Shown in pieces: positions 37,269-46,377 of a DNA stretch of 64,000 nt. The stretch is taken from contig WOUP01000018.1 of NCBI GenBank assembly GCA_009772895.1, positions 1 to 64,000 on the forward strand, in the 5' to 3' direction. This stretch comes from Puniceicoccaceae bacterium 5H. GTDB lineage: Bacteria; Verrucomicrobiota; Verrucomicrobiia; Opitutales; Oceanipulchritudinaceae. The notes below the pieces were generated by a model, which worked only from the letters and a program-made list of their open reading frames with translations, ran no database searches and had not been told where the DNA came from. The position numbers and the translations under genes are program-made. The first letter of the stretch is position 1; the number at the start of each line of letters is the position of its first letter.

Positions 37269-38089
37269 TGAACGATTTGCAAGCTTCTCCCGCCCGCGCG
37301 GAGCTCGAACGCCCGCGGCAGTGGATCCTGACCATCGAGAACCTGAACAAGGCCTTCGACGGCTTTCAGGTGATCCGCGACCTCAACTTCTACCTCGATA
37401 AGGGTGAACTGCGCACGATCATCGGCCCTAACGGCGCCGGCAAGAGCACGCTGCTCGACATGATCACGGGGCGCACGGTGCCCGATTCCGGCACGATCGA
37501 GTTTGGGCCCGACCACCGCTACAACCTCACGCGGCTGCCGGAGCACCGCATCAACCGGCTCGGCATCGCCCGCAAGTTCCAGTCGCCCAGCGTCTATAAG
37601 GAGCAGACCGTCTACGACAACCTGCTGCTGTCGTTGCCGCACTCGCGGGGCGTTTTCTCGGCCCTGTTTTACCGCGAGAGCCAGGAAGACCGCGACCGCA
37701 TCCACGAGGTGTTGCAGACGATTCGCCTCGAAGACCGCAAGCACGAGCTGGCGGGCAGCCTTTCGCACGGGCAGAAGCAGTGGCTCGAGATCGGCATGTT
37801 GCTGGCGCAAGACCCGCAGCTGCTGCTGGTCGACGAACCCGCTGCCGGCATGACCGACGAAGAGACCGAGCGCACCGGCGAGCTGCTGATCTCCCTTGAG
37901 GGCAAGCACAGCATCATCGTGATCGAGCACGATATGGACTTCGTGCGCCAGATCGCGCGCAAGGTCACCGTCTTGCACCAGGGCTCCGTGCTCTGTGAAG
38001 GCCCGGTCGACAAGGTGCAGAGCGATCCGCATGTGATCGAAGTCTACCTCGGCCGCAAGGCCGGCCGCCCCGACCCCGCCGCCCACTAA
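37268..38089 (+). CDS. urtD: Urea ABC transporter ATP-binding protein UrtD
   Basis: A 273-residue ATPase of the LivG type, ATG overlapping the urtC stop. Walker A G-P-N-G-A-G-K-S-T near 57, signature L-S-H-G-Q-K-Q-W-L-E, Walker B L-L-L-V-D-E-P and switch His in I-E-H-D-M. H-G-Q-K-Q in the signature is a UrtD trait. It pairs with UrtE to power urea import. Confidence 0.95.
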   Translation: MNDLQASPARAELERPRQWILTIENLNKAFDGFQVIRDLNFYLDKGELRTIIGPNGAGKSTLLDMITGRTVPDSGTIEFGPDHRYNLTRLPEHRINRLGIARKFQSPSVYKEQTVYDNLLLSLPHSRGVFSALFYRESQEDRDRIHEVLQTIRLEDRKHELAGSLSHGQKQWLEIGMLLAQDPQLLLVDEPAAGMTDEETERTGELLISLEGKHSIIVIEHDMDFVRQIARKVTVLHQGSVLCEGPVDKVQSDPHVIEVYLGRKAGRPDPAAH

Positions 38090-38095
38090 GCCGCC

Positions 38096-38851
38096 ATGAC
38101 CGCTACGACTCTTCCCGAACCCACCGCCAAAACCGATGCCGCACCCCGCGAAACCGTGCTGACGGTCAAGGGCCTCTGCGCCAGCTACGACCACTCGCTC
38201 ATCCTGCGCCAGGTCGACCTCGATGTGCGCCAGGGCGAGATTCACTGCCTGATGGGGCGCAACGGCGTAGGCAAGACCACCACGCTCAAGTCCATCATGG
38301 GCATCGTCGAGGCCGATTCCGGCGACATCCAGCTGCGCGGCAAGCGCCTCAAGGGCCTTTCGCCCGAGAAGCGCGCGCGTCTGGGCATTGGCTACGTGCC
38401 GCAGGGCCGCGACATCTTCTCCAGCCTCACCGTGCGGGAAAACCTGCAGGTGCCGGTCGTGGTCTACGGGCGCAAGGCCCGGGACCAGATGGATCGCGTG
38501 CTCGAACTGTTTCCCGTGCTCAAGGAGATGCTGCACCGCAAGGGCGGGGTGCTCTCCGGCGGGCAACAGCAACAGTTGGCCCTCGCCCGGGCCCTGCTGA
38601 CCGACCCGAAGTTGCTGATCCTCGACGAGCCGACCGAGGGCATTCAGCCGAGCATCATCGACTTGATCGAAGACACGCTAAAGCTGTTGCGTGAGGAAGG
38701 GCGCATGGGCATCCTGCTGGTCGAGCAGAGTCTCGACTTCGCCCAGGCCGTCGGCGACCGCTTTTCCATCATGAATCGCGGCAGTATCGCGGCCCACGGA
38801 GCGATGGCGAGCCTGGGACAGGACCTCATCGAAAAACACCTGACCGTCTAG
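38096..38851 (+). CDS. urtE: Urea ABC transporter ATP-binding protein UrtE
   Basis: A 251-residue LivF-type ATPase: Walker A G-R-N-G-V-G-K-T-T-T near 60, Y-V-P-Q-G-R-D-I-F-S, signature L-S-G-G-Q-Q-Q-Q-L and Walker B L-L-I-L-D-E-P-T-E-G-I-Q-P. The G-R-N-G-V-G-K-T-T form is characteristic for UrtE. It begins 6 bases after urtD and ends 3 bases before ureA, so importer and urease share one transcript. Confidence 0.95.
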   Translation: MTATTLPEPTAKTDAAPRETVLTVKGLCASYDHSLILRQVDLDVRQGEIHCLMGRNGVGKTTTLKSIMGIVEADSGDIQLRGKRLKGLSPEKRARLGIGYVPQGRDIFSSLTVRENLQVPVVVYGRKARDQMDRVLELFPVLKEMLHRKGGVLSGGQQQQLALARALLTDPKLLILDEPTEGIQPSIIDLIEDTLKLLREEGRMGILLVEQSLDFAQAVGDRFSIMNRGSIAAHGAMASLGQDLIEKHLTV

Positions 38852-38854
38852 TAC

Positions 38855-39157
38855 ATGCACCTTACCCCACGCGAACAAGAGAAGCTGTTGATCGTGGTCG
38901 CGGCCGACCTGGCCCGGCGTCGCCAGCAGCGAGGCTTGAAGCTGAACTACCCGGAGTCGGTCGCCATCCTCACCTATGAGCTGCTGGAGGGCATCCGCGA
39001 CGGCAAGAGCATCTCCGAACTCATGGACTATGGCCGCACCATCCTGCAGCGCGACGACGTGATGGAGGGCGTGCCCGAGATGCTGACCGAAGTCCAGGTG
39101 GAAGGCACCTTCCCCGACGGCACCAAACTCGTCACCGTGCACTACCCCATCGCATGA
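38855..39157 (+). CDS. ureA: Urease gamma subunit
   Basis: A 100-residue subunit, the usual length. Family motifs: [26 protein letters not shown] and [17 protein letters not shown]. Forms the UreABC heterotrimer. Its stop overlaps the ureB start (ATGA). Confidence 0.97.
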   Translation: MHLTPREQEKLLIVVAADLARRRQQRGLKLNYPESVAILTYELLEGIRDGKSISELMDYGRTILQRDDVMEGVPEMLTEVQVEGTFPDGTKLVTVHYPIA

Positions 39158-39483
39158 AGCCCGGAGAAATCATCACCCCCGCCGACGCCCCGCCGCTGGA
39201 AGCCAACGTAGGTCTGCCCACCGTGCAACTGGTCGTCACCAACGTGGGCGACCGCCCGATCCAGGTCGGCAGCCACTTTCACTTTGCCGAGGTCAACACC
39301 AGCCTCGAGTTCGACCGCACCGCCGCGTCGGGCTTTCGCCTCAACATTCCCGCCGGGACCGCCGTGCGCTTCGAGCCCGGCGACGAACGCGAAGTCGAGC
39401 TGGTCGCCCTGGCCGGCCGCCGCGAAGTCCACGGCCTCAACGGCCGGACCAACGGAAAACTGCCCCCGCTACCTCAAGCCTGA
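39154..39483 (+). CDS. ureB: Urease beta subunit
   Basis: A 109-residue beta subunit: [27 protein letters not shown] and R-F-E-P-G-D-E-R. Structural role in the urease trimer. Start overlaps the ureA stop by 4 bases; ureC begins 6 bases after its stop. Confidence 0.97.
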   Translation: MKPGEIITPADAPPLEANVGLPTVQLVVTNVGDRPIQVGSHFHFAEVNTSLEFDRTAASGFRLNIPAGTAVRFEPGDEREVELVALAGRREVHGLNGRTNGKLPPLPQA

Positions 39484-39489
39484 TCCGCC

Positions 39490-41223
39490 ATGTCTTTGAA
39501 ACTGACGCGACAACAGTATGCCGAGATGTTCGGCCCCACCGTGGGCGACCGCGTGCGTCTGGCCGACACGGAGCTCTTCGTGGAGGTCGAGCGCGACTGG
39601 ATCGCCGAGAACGGCGGCTACGGCAACGAAGTGAAGTTTGGCGGCGGCAAGGTCATCCGCGACGGCATGGGCCAATCGCCTACGCACCTCGCGGCGGACT
39701 GCCTCGACCTCGTGCTGACCAACGCGCTGCTGCTCGACCCGGTCCACGGCGTCGTGAAGTGCGACATCGGGGTGAAGAACGGTCGCATTGCGGGCGTCGG
39801 CCATGCGGGCAACCCGTTGATCCAGGACGGCGTGACCGAGGGCATGATTGTCGGCGCTTCGACCGAGGTGATTGCGGCGGAAGGCAGCATCGTCACCGCC
39901 GGCGGCATCGACTCGCACATCCACTTTATCTGCCCGCAACAGATTGACGAGGCGCTCGCGAGCGGCGTCACGACCATGATGGGCGGCGGCACCGGCCCCG
40001 CCACAGGCACCAACGCCACCACCTGCACCCCCGGCGCCTGGAACATCCACCGCATGCTCCAGTCTGCCGACGCCTTCCCGATGAACCTCGGCTTCATGGG
40101 CAAGGGCAACAGCTCCAACGCGGACGCCCTGCGCGAGCAGGTAGCCGCCGGGGCGATGGGCCTCAAGCTGCATGAGGACTGGGGCACCACGCCGATGGCG
40201 ATCGACACCTGCCTCTCCGTGGCGGATGAGATGGACATCCAGGTGGCGATCCACACCGACACGCTCAACGAAAGCGGCTTTGTCGAGACGACTATCGCCG
40301 CCTTCAAGGGCCGGGTGATCCACACCTTTCACAGCGAGGGTGCGGGCGGCGGGCACGCGCCGGACATCCTCAAGGTCTGCGGCGAGGCCAACGTGCTGCC
40401 CTCGTCGACCAACCCGACCCGGCCCTTCACGGTCAATACGATCGACGAGCACCTCGACATGCTCATGGTTTGCCACCACCTCGATGCCAGCATCCCCGAG
40501 GACGTGGCCTTTGCCGAGAGCCGCATCCGCCCGCAGACCATCGCGGCCGAGGACATCCTGCACGACCGCGGCGCCATCTCCATCATGGCCAGCGATAGCC
40601 AGGCGATGGGCCGGGTGGGCGAGGTGTTGATCCGCACCTGGCAGACGGCAGACAAGATGAAGCGTCAGTTCGGCGAATTGAAGGCCGAGGCGCATCCGGC
40701 GGCGGACAACTTCCGCGTGCTGCGTTACCTCGCCAAATACACCATCAATCCGGCGATCGCCTGCGGTTTTGCGCAGGAGGTGGGCTCGGTCGAGGTAGGC
40801 AAGCTGGCGGACCTCGTGGTGTTCAAGCCCGCGTTCTTTGGCGTGAAACCGGAGCTGGTGCTGAAGGGCGGCATGATCGCGCTCGCCAACATGGGCGACC
40901 CCAACGCCTCGATCCCTACGCCGCAACCGACCTTTTACCGGCCCCAGTTCGGGGCCTACGCCGGGGCGCGCGAGGCCACCTGCGTCACATTCGTCAGCCA
41001 GGCCGCGCTCGCAGCCGGGGTGCCGGCCCAGCTGGGCTTGCGCAAGCGCTGTGTGGCGGTCCAGAGCTGCCGCCAGCTCTCGAAAAAGGACATGGTGCTC
41101 AACGACTACCTGCCGCAGATTTCCGTCGATCCCGAGACTTACGAGGTGAAGGCCGACGGCGAATTGCTGACTTGTGAGCCCGCGACCGAATTACCGATGG
41201 CGCAACGCTACTTCCTGTTTTAG
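39490..41223 (+). CDS. ureC: Urease alpha (catalytic) subunit
   Basis: A 577-residue alpha subunit that looks complete and active. All nickel-site elements are present: H-x-H in D-S-H-I-H-F (near 138), the lysine to be carbamylated in [10 protein letters not shown] in A-I-H-T-D-T-L-N, H in [15 protein letters not shown], the mobile flap V-C-H-H-L with its catalytic His, and Asp in M-A-S-D-S-Q-A-M-G. It splits urea to ammonia and carbamate in the cytoplasm. Next to a dedicated urea importer it makes a complete urea-nitrogen pathway. Confidence 0.98.
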   Translation: MSLKLTRQQYAEMFGPTVGDRVRLADTELFVEVERDWIAENGGYGNEVKFGGGKVIRDGMGQSPTHLAADCLDLVLTNALLLDPVHGVVKCDIGVKNGRIAGVGHAGNPLIQDGVTEGMIVGASTEVIAAEGSIVTAGGIDSHIHFICPQQIDEALASGVTTMMGGGTGPATGTNATTCTPGAWNIHRMLQSADAFPMNLGFMGKGNSSNADALREQVAAGAMGLKLHEDWGTTPMAIDTCLSVADEMDIQVAIHTDTLNESGFVETTIAAFKGRVIHTFHSEGAGGGHAPDILKVCGEANVLPSSTNPTRPFTVNTIDEHLDMLMVCHHLDASIPEDVAFAESRIRPQTIAAEDILHDRGAISIMASDSQAMGRVGEVLIRTWQTADKMKRQFGELKAEAHPAADNFRVLRYLAKYTINPAIACGFAQEVGSVEVGKLADLVVFKPAFFGVKPELVLKGGMIALANMGDPNASIPTPQPTFYRPQFGAYAGAREATCVTFVSQAALAAGVPAQLGLRKRCVAVQSCRQLSKKDMVLNDYLPQISVDPETYEVKADGELLTCEPATELPMAQRYFLF

Positions 41224-41232
41224 TATCGACCC

Positions 41233-41724
41233 ATGAAATTGGTAAGAGCAGCGATTCCCGCCAGTGAGACCGCTGGCGTGCAGGAGTGGATTGGCCTCAA
41301 GGCGGACCGTCGCAACCTCGCCCGTCGCCGCTGGCGTGCGCTGGCGGAAGACGGCGCGGACATCGGTTTCGACCTGAGCCAGCCGCTCAACCACGGTGAC
41401 TGCATCCTCATCGAGGGCACCAAGGGTTACCGTGTCGAACAAGCACCGGAGCCGGTCGTCGTACTGCCTTATGCCTCGGCGCAAGAGGCGGGCCGCGTCG
41501 GCTGGCAGGTCGGCAACCTGCACTTTCTGGCCGAGTTTGCCGCCGACGGCATGGTGGTGGAGGAAGACCTTGCCATCATGCAGCTGGTGGAGCGCGAGGG
41601 GCTCGCGTTTCGCCGCGAAGAGCGCGTCTTCTGTCCGCCGGTCACCGGGATGGGCCACCATCACCACGACCACGACGAAGGCCATCACCATCACCACCCG
41701 CACAAGCCTCACGGGCATGGTTGA
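41233..41724 (+). CDS. ureE: Urease accessory nickel metallochaperone UreE
   Basis: A 163-residue protein with an N-terminal UreE domain (C-I-L-I-E-G, L-H-F-L-A-E-F) and a His-rich C-terminal tail: 12 of the last 24 residues are His, for nickel storage and delivery to UreG. The conserved N-L-H pattern appears as V-G-N-L-H-F. It overlaps ureF by 8 bases. Confidence 0.95.
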   Translation: MKLVRAAIPASETAGVQEWIGLKADRRNLARRRWRALAEDGADIGFDLSQPLNHGDCILIEGTKGYRVEQAPEPVVVLPYASAQEAGRVGWQVGNLHFLAEFAADGMVVEEDLAIMQLVEREGLAFRREERVFCPPVTGMGHHHHDHDEGHHHHHPHKPHGHG

Positions 41725-42430
41725 CGATCGCCTCCAGTCAGGCGCGCCGGATGCACTGGCGTGGCTGCCGTATCTGTTGCAGACGGGCGACCCGACCTTC
41801 CCGACGGGCGCCTATGCGCACTCTTACGGTCTGGAAGGGGCGGTCGAGCTCGGGCTGGTGCACGATGCGGATTCGCTCGACGCGTTTCTGCGGCACGAGG
41901 TGCTGGCCGCGCTGGAAGGGCTCGAGTTGCCTTACCTGCGCTTTGCCTACGCGGCGGACGACCTCGAGACGTTGCAGGCGCTCGACGACGAATTGGAGGC
42001 TGCCATCTTGCCCGCCGAAGCCCGTCAGGCCAGCCGCCAGCAGGGCCAGCGGCGGCTTTCTATCCTCAACCGTGTCTATGACGAGCCGCGCCTGCGGGCG
42101 TTTCAGGCCGCCGTGCAGGCGCAGCAAACGCCCGCCCATCAGGTGATCGTGGCCGGGATGCAGGCGCGGGTGGGGCAGGTCCCGCTCGAGGCTGCGCTGA
42201 CGGCCCACGCTTACCAGACGGTAGCCAACGTGTTGCAGGCCTCCATGAAGCTGATCCGCATCGGCCAGGAGGGTTGCCAGCGCCTGTTGACGCCCATCCT
42301 GCCACTCCTTCCCGCCGTCGTCGCCGTCTCCCACCGGCTCGAGCGTGAGGACGCCGGCGTCTCGCTCGTGACGCTCGACCTGGCTTCGAGCCGCCACGCC
42401 ACCGCCTTCTCCCGCCTTTTCATTTCCTGA
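41717..42430 (+). CDS. ureF: Urease accessory protein UreF
   Basis: A 237-residue helical protein from ATG 41717, which lies within the end of ureE; longer frames upstream are shadows of ureE. UreF motifs: [20 protein letters not shown] near 20, F-L-R-H-E-V-L and [15 protein letters not shown]. With UreD and UreG it forms the GTP-dependent urease activation complex. Confidence 0.93.
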   Translation: MVDDRLQSGAPDALAWLPYLLQTGDPTFPTGAYAHSYGLEGAVELGLVHDADSLDAFLRHEVLAALEGLELPYLRFAYAADDLETLQALDDELEAAILPAEARQASRQQGQRRLSILNRVYDEPRLRAFQAAVQAQQTPAHQVIVAGMQARVGQVPLEAALTAHAYQTVANVLQASMKLIRIGQEGCQRLLTPILPLLPAVVAVSHRLEREDAGVSLVTLDLASSRHATAFSRLFIS

Positions 42431-42434
42431 CCCT

Positions 42435-43082
42435 ATGATCCAAGCGAAAACCGAAGCTCCCCAGCCCCGTCCCGTGCGCATTGGCGTCGGCGGCCCCGTC
42501 GGCTCCGGCAAGACGATGCTGCTCCTGCGGCTCTGCCAGGCCCTGCGCGACCGCTACGAACTGGCGGTGGTGACCAATGATATTTACACCAAGGAAGACG
42601 CCGAATTCCTCGTGCGTCATCAAGCGTTGCCCGCCGAACGCGTCGTTGGCGTCGAGACCGGCGGCTGCCCGCACACCGCCGTGCGCGACGATACGAGCAT
42701 GAACGATGCGGCCATCGCCGATCTCTGCCAGCAGCACCCGGAGCTGCAGGTGATTCTGGTCGAGAGCGGCGGCGACAACCTCTCCGCCACCTTCTCGCCC
42801 GAGCTGGTGGACGCCTTCGTCTACGTGATCGACGTCGCCGAAGGGGACAAGATCCCGCGCAAGGGCGGCCCGGCGATCCGCTTCTCCGACCTGTTGATCA
42901 TCAACAAGACCGAGCTTGCGCCCTATGTGGGGGCCGATCTCGACGTGATGGACCGCGACGCCAAGGCCCAGCGCGGGCCACGGCCTTTTGTGTTCTGCGA
43001 TTTGAAGAGCGAAAAGGGCCTGCCCGAGGTCCTGGACTGGCTCGAACGCCAATGCTTTTTTCCGCTGCACCAACCCGCGTGA
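42435..43082 (+). CDS. ureG: Urease accessory GTPase UreG
   Basis: A 215-residue SIMIBI GTPase: P-loop [13 protein letters not shown] near 18, [19 protein letters not shown] (nickel-binding C-P-H), [15 protein letters not shown] and the guanine-recognition I-N-K-T-E. It delivers nickel to apo-urease on GTP hydrolysis. Confidence 0.97.
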   Translation: MIQAKTEAPQPRPVRIGVGGPVGSGKTMLLLRLCQALRDRYELAVVTNDIYTKEDAEFLVRHQALPAERVVGVETGGCPHTAVRDDTSMNDAAIADLCQQHPELQVILVESGGDNLSATFSPELVDAFVYVIDVAEGDKIPRKGGPAIRFSDLLIINKTELAPYVGADLDVMDRDAKAQRGPRPFVFCDLKSEKGLPEVLDWLERQCFFPLHQPA

Positions 43083-43921
43083 CGCCGGCGGCTCCTTCGC
43101 GAGGGCGCGCCCTGCGCGGCGGCCTCTGGGCCGAAGCCACGTCTCATGATGGCGTGGCCCGGCTGGTGCGTTGCCGTCACATGGCTCCGGCGCACGTCAG
43201 CAAGCCCTCCTGGCAGGGCGGCCATTTGCTGCTGCAGGTCAATTGCCCCTCTACCGGACTCTTCGGCGGCGACCGCCTGGAGCTGGACGTGACGGTGCGT
43301 GACGGTGCGGCCATGACGCTGACCTCGCAGGCCGCCATGCGCATCCACCCGATGGTGGACGGCGATCAGGCGGAGGCAGTGAACACTTTTCGCGTAAGCG
43401 GGGAGGGGGCCTGGCTCGAATATTGGCCGGAGGCGACGGTGTTGCAGCGCGCGAGCCATTTTGACCAGCGGCTGGAGGTGCGTTGTGCGGGGGGCGCCGA
43501 AGCCCTGCTGCTCGACCTCGTCTGGCCCGGGCGTCTGCGTCGCGGGGAGGCGTTTGCCTTCGGGCGCTTTAGCAGCCGGGTCGACGCTTCGGTCGACGGC
43601 CAGCCCGTGGTGCGCGAACGGGGGCGATTCGAGCCCGGAAGCCGGTCCCGCCAGGCCTGGGAACACGCGCTGCACCCGGCGGTGCAGGCGACCCTTCTGT
43701 TGCTTTCGTCGCGCGACCTCACTCCCGTGGTCGCCGAATTGCACGCCTGGGAGCTCAGCGACGACTGCTGGCTGGGCGCGACGCCCTTGCGCTCCGGCGG
43801 GCTGGCCGTGCGGGTGCTGAGTCGCGACCTGCGCGCGCTACCCGCTCTGCTGCAGCGTGTGCGTACGATCCTTTATGCCGCGGTGGAGCGCCCGGAGCCC
43901 TCCCTGCGTCGCCTGCTTTAA
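43052..43921 (+). CDS. ureD: Urease accessory protein UreD (UreH)
   Basis: A 289-residue protein if started at ATG 43052, which overlaps ureG by 31 bases; GTG 43079, overlapping the ureG stop as GTGA, would also be a good start and gives 280 residues. UreD motifs: G-G-L-F-G-G-D-style [31 protein letters not shown]. Scaffold for UreF/UreG and nickel channel to urease. Its position last in the urease genes is not the usual first place, but complete. Confidence 0.92.
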   Translation: MLFSAAPTRVTPAAPSRGRALRGGLWAEATSHDGVARLVRCRHMAPAHVSKPSWQGGHLLLQVNCPSTGLFGGDRLELDVTVRDGAAMTLTSQAAMRIHPMVDGDQAEAVNTFRVSGEGAWLEYWPEATVLQRASHFDQRLEVRCAGGAEALLLDLVWPGRLRRGEAFAFGRFSSRVDASVDGQPVVRERGRFEPGSRSRQAWEHALHPAVQATLLLLSSRDLTPVVAELHAWELSDDCWLGATPLRSGGLAVRVLSRDLRALPALLQRVRTILYAAVERPEPSLRRLL

Positions 43922-43935
43922 TCTTCACTCACCCA

Positions 43936-44523
43936 ATGCTCACGATGAAAACGATTCGCACCTCTCTGCTTTCCCGTACTTTGCTCGCCACGGCCGCCGT
44001 TACGCTGCCGGTGCTCGCCCAGGCCCACCCCGGTCACGGCCTGCACGGGCTTTCCGACGGCCTGGCGCACCCCATTCTGGGCCTCGATCACCTCTGTGGC
44101 CTGCTGGCGCTGGGCGCGGTGTCTGCTCGCTTTCGCGGGGCGGCGGCTGGCGTCTTTGCCGGGGCGATTGCCGCCGCGCTGGCGGGCGGGATCCTGCTGG
44201 GCAACGTGATCGGGGGCTTCAGCGGCCTCGAATACGCTCTGAGCCTCAGCCTCGCGCTGGTGGCGGTGCCGCTGCTCTGGCAACGGGCCGGCAACCTCGC
44301 GGTCGCGACCGCCATCGGTGTGGTCGTGGCCGGGGTGCACGCGATGGCCCACGGGATCGAGCTACAGGGCAACGCGGCGCTGCTCGGATTTGTGCTCAGT
44401 AGCACATTTCTGCTGGCCTGTGGGCACGCGCTCGGTCGCCTGCTGGTGGCACAACCGCGCGTGCAAGCCGTGCTTGGGGCCGGTGTCGCCTGCTTCGGCC
44501 TCTGGTCGCTGCTCGGTGCCTGA
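43936..44523 (+). CDS. HupE/UreJ family nickel permease
   Basis: A 195-residue membrane protein with a signal peptide ending A-Q-A and the HupE signature H-P-G-H-G-L-H-G-L then H-P-I-L-G-L-D-H-L-C, followed by about six membrane helices and H-A-M-A-H-G-I-E near 135. HupE/UreJ proteins import nickel for hydrogenase or urease. Here it ends the urease operon, 14 bases after ureD. The ligand His residues are intact. Confidence 0.92.
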   Translation: MLTMKTIRTSLLSRTLLATAAVTLPVLAQAHPGHGLHGLSDGLAHPILGLDHLCGLLALGAVSARFRGAAAGVFAGAIAAALAGGILLGNVIGGFSGLEYALSLSLALVAVPLLWQRAGNLAVATAIGVVVAGVHAMAHGIELQGNAALLGFVLSSTFLLACGHALGRLLVAQPRVQAVLGAGVACFGLWSLLGA

Positions 44524-44528
44524 TCGCG

Positions 44529-45014
44529 CTAGGCTGGCCCCGGTTCCTCGGCGTCGGCGTCCTGCTGGCGTCGGGCGTGCACGGGCGGCAACAACTTGGA
44601 GGTCACCGTGAGGTTGACCGAGCTGACGCCGCGGGTGCCGACGAGTTGGTCGGTAATCGCCTGCAGCCGGTGCACGGGTCCTTGCACCACCCATACTTCC
44701 ATCACGTGTGCATTCTCGAGCAGTACGTGTTGGGATCCAATGACTTCGGCTACGTGATCGCGCTGGATCTTGACGAGCTTCTGCATCAGACCCCGGCGTG
44801 ATTCGTCGTACACGAGTGTCACCATGCCCGCCATGACCTCGGCCGGATCGTTCTGGTAATAGCTGAGCAGCCCCGTCTGGATCATGTCGGCGATGGCCTG
44901 CGAGCGGTTGTGGAAACCGCGGTTCTCCATCATCTCGTCCAGCGACTGCAAGAGGGCGTTGGGCAGCGATATACTGATGCGACTGACGTTCTGTGGGAGG
45001 GGTTCCTGGGACAT
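44529..45014 (-). CDS. NikR-family (RHH plus ACT-like) regulator lacking most canonical nickel ligands
   Basis: A 161-residue regulator from ATG 45014; ATG 45026 would add four residues. The N-terminal ribbon-helix-helix (S-R-I-S-I-S-L-P, M-M-E-N-R-G-F-H-N-R-S-Q-A-I) matches NikR, and the C-terminal domain aligns along its length with E. coli NikR without gaps. At the four high-affinity nickel positions, only His87 is kept: His76 is Arg, His89 is Leu and Cys95 is Val. It therefore probably does not sense nickel by the canonical square-planar site. It converges on the hupE gene with a 5-base gap and is divergent from the second ABC transporter, making it a good candidate for the regulator of the nitrogen units. 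Confidence 0.85.
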   Translation of the reverse strand: MSQEPLPQNVSRISISLPNALLQSLDEMMENRGFHNRSQAIADMIQTGLLSYYQNDPAEVMAGMVTLVYDESRRGLMQKLVKIQRDHVAEVIGSQHVLLENAHVMEVWVVQGPVHRLQAITDQLVGTRGVSSVNLTVTSKLLPPVHARRQQDADAEEPGPA

Positions 45015-45026
45015 CTCAGTGTCCAT

Positions 45027-45306
45027 CGTCGCTGAGCGGGGCGCAACTGGCAAGCCTGCGCGCGATTTCCCCCTACAGTAGAGGCGCCCCCACTGGTCAG
45101 TATTGAAATCCTTACTGTTCAATCTTGCCCATTTTGAATCGAAAAGGTATGGGTGGTATAGCACCTGCAAGTATTAAAAAACGAACAAAACGTAATACTT
45201 GAGCGGTGCGAGCTCGCCACTTCTGCGCGAAAATGAACAGAACGGCGGGCGAATGCTGCCACGGGACGTTTTGGGCAACTTAAGAACACCCATTCCTGCA
45301 ATTGCT
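45027..45306. promoter_or_regulatory. Divergent control region between the NikR-like gene and the ABC importer
   Basis: About 280 bases, AT-rich in the middle, no gene seen. It carries the perfect inverted repeat at 45168-45201, a weaker one (CAGTA...TACTG, 45098-45117) closer to the regulator gene, and a 10-bp palindrome GCGAGCTCGC (45208-45217). I find no guanidine riboswitch pattern in it. Confidence 0.55.
45168..45201. promoter_or_regulatory. Perfect 9-bp inverted repeat, CAAGTATTA / TAATACTTG (candidate nitrogen-unit operator)
   Basis: The arms (45168-45176, 45193-45201) are separated by 16 A-rich bases ending AAAACG. The same TATTA-16-TAATA layout recurs at 48687-48712, and the right half with flanks recurs at 31897-31925. 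Centre-to-centre spacing of two helical turns fits a dimeric or tetrameric regulator such as an RHH protein; the NikR-like gene next door is a candidate. An alternative is that TAATAC is a -10 box. Confidence 0.6.
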
Positions 45307-46305
45307 ATGAACAACCCAATCGCATCGTGGTTCCGTCGGGCCGGTCTCGCCGCCCTGACTCTGATGGTCGGCGCCGTCGCTTCCCTTTCTGCCAAAGAGC
45401 CTCTCAAGATCGCCTACAGTGACTGGCCCGGCTGGGTCGCCTGGGAGATCGGCATCAAGAAGGGCTGGTTCGAGGAAGAGGGCGTGGACGTCGATTTCCT
45501 CTGGTTCGACTACGTCGCCTCGATGGATGCCTACGTTGCGGGCAACGTGGACGCCGTCTGCATGACCAATGGCGACGCGCTCGTGACCGGAGCCACCGGC
45601 AAGCCCTCCGTCGGCATCATCCTGAACGATTTCTCCAACGGCAACGACATGGTCGTGGCTGCCCCGGGCATTGACTCGATCCAAGACCTCAAGGGCAAGA
45701 AGGTCGGCCTCGAAGAAGGCTTCGTGGAGCACCTGATGTTCCTCACCGCGCTGAAGAAGGCCGGCATGAACCCCTCGGACGTCACCATCGTGAACACGCC
45801 GACGAACGAGACGCCGCAGGTGCTCGCTTCCGGTGCCGTGGACGCGATTGCGGCCTGGCAGCCCAACTCCGGCCAGGCGCTCAAGACAGTGGCCGGCTCG
45901 CAGCCGATCTTCACCTCCGCTGACGCCCCGGGCATCATCTACGACTTGCTTTACGTCTCGCCCGAGAGCCTCGAATCGCGTCGCGACGACTGGATGAAGG
46001 TGACGAAGGTCTGGTACCGCATCGTCGACTACCTGCAGGACGAGAGCAATTTCGACGAAGCCCTCGCCATCCTCGCCAGCCGCGTGTCGGTCGACCCGGC
46101 GGAATACGAGCCGTTTTTCCAGGGCACCTACATCCTGAGCTACGACGAGGCGATGGAACGCTGGCAGGATGCCTCCGGTCTGGACTCCGTCTACGGTTCC
46201 AGCCGTGCGGTCGACGCCTTCAACCGTTCCGTCGGCGTTTACAGCGAGCGCCAGGACATCCAGAAGTATCTCGATCCGAGCCTGACCGAAGCGCTCGACC
46301 AGTAA
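45307..46305 (+). CDS. ABC transporter substrate-binding protein (NMT1/taurine-nitrate type), probable guanidine system
   Basis: A 332-residue periplasmic protein from ATG 45307 with a signal peptide ending S-L-S-A-K. It opens [18 protein letters not shown], then [12 protein letters not shown] and the mid-domain [11 protein letters not shown], the pattern of the SsuA/TauA/THI5 fold group that accompanies urea-carboxylase-type clusters. The cluster context favours guanidine, or a related small N compound, as ligand; the sequence alone does not show it. A 72-base GC-rich gap with weak hairpins separates it from the permease. Confidence 0.85.
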   Translation: MNNPIASWFRRAGLAALTLMVGAVASLSAKEPLKIAYSDWPGWVAWEIGIKKGWFEEEGVDVDFLWFDYVASMDAYVAGNVDAVCMTNGDALVTGATGKPSVGIILNDFSNGNDMVVAAPGIDSIQDLKGKKVGLEEGFVEHLMFLTALKKAGMNPSDVTIVNTPTNETPQVLASGAVDAIAAWQPNSGQALKTVAGSQPIFTSADAPGIIYDLLYVSPESLESRRDDWMKVTKVWYRIVDYLQDESNFDEALAILASRVSVDPAEYEPFFQGTYILSYDEAMERWQDASGLDSVYGSSRAVDAFNRSVGVYSERQDIQKYLDPSLTEALDQ

Positions 46306-46377
46306 GCTTTCACCCCGTGGGGCGGGGCGCTTGATCGCCACCCCGTCCCGGCGGCCCATCCTTTTCCCTTCCCGATT

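Noticed and set aside
38855-43921. Suspicion of a degenerate urease operon because ureD is last
   Set aside because: All subunits and accessory proteins are full length with intact catalytic and nickel residues; gene order varies in nature.
45202-45306. Possible guanidine riboswitch before the ABC importer
   Set aside because: I looked for ykkC class I conserved blocks, tandem ACGR-loop hairpins (class II) and the class III pseudoknot pattern and saw none. A covariance-model search would decide.
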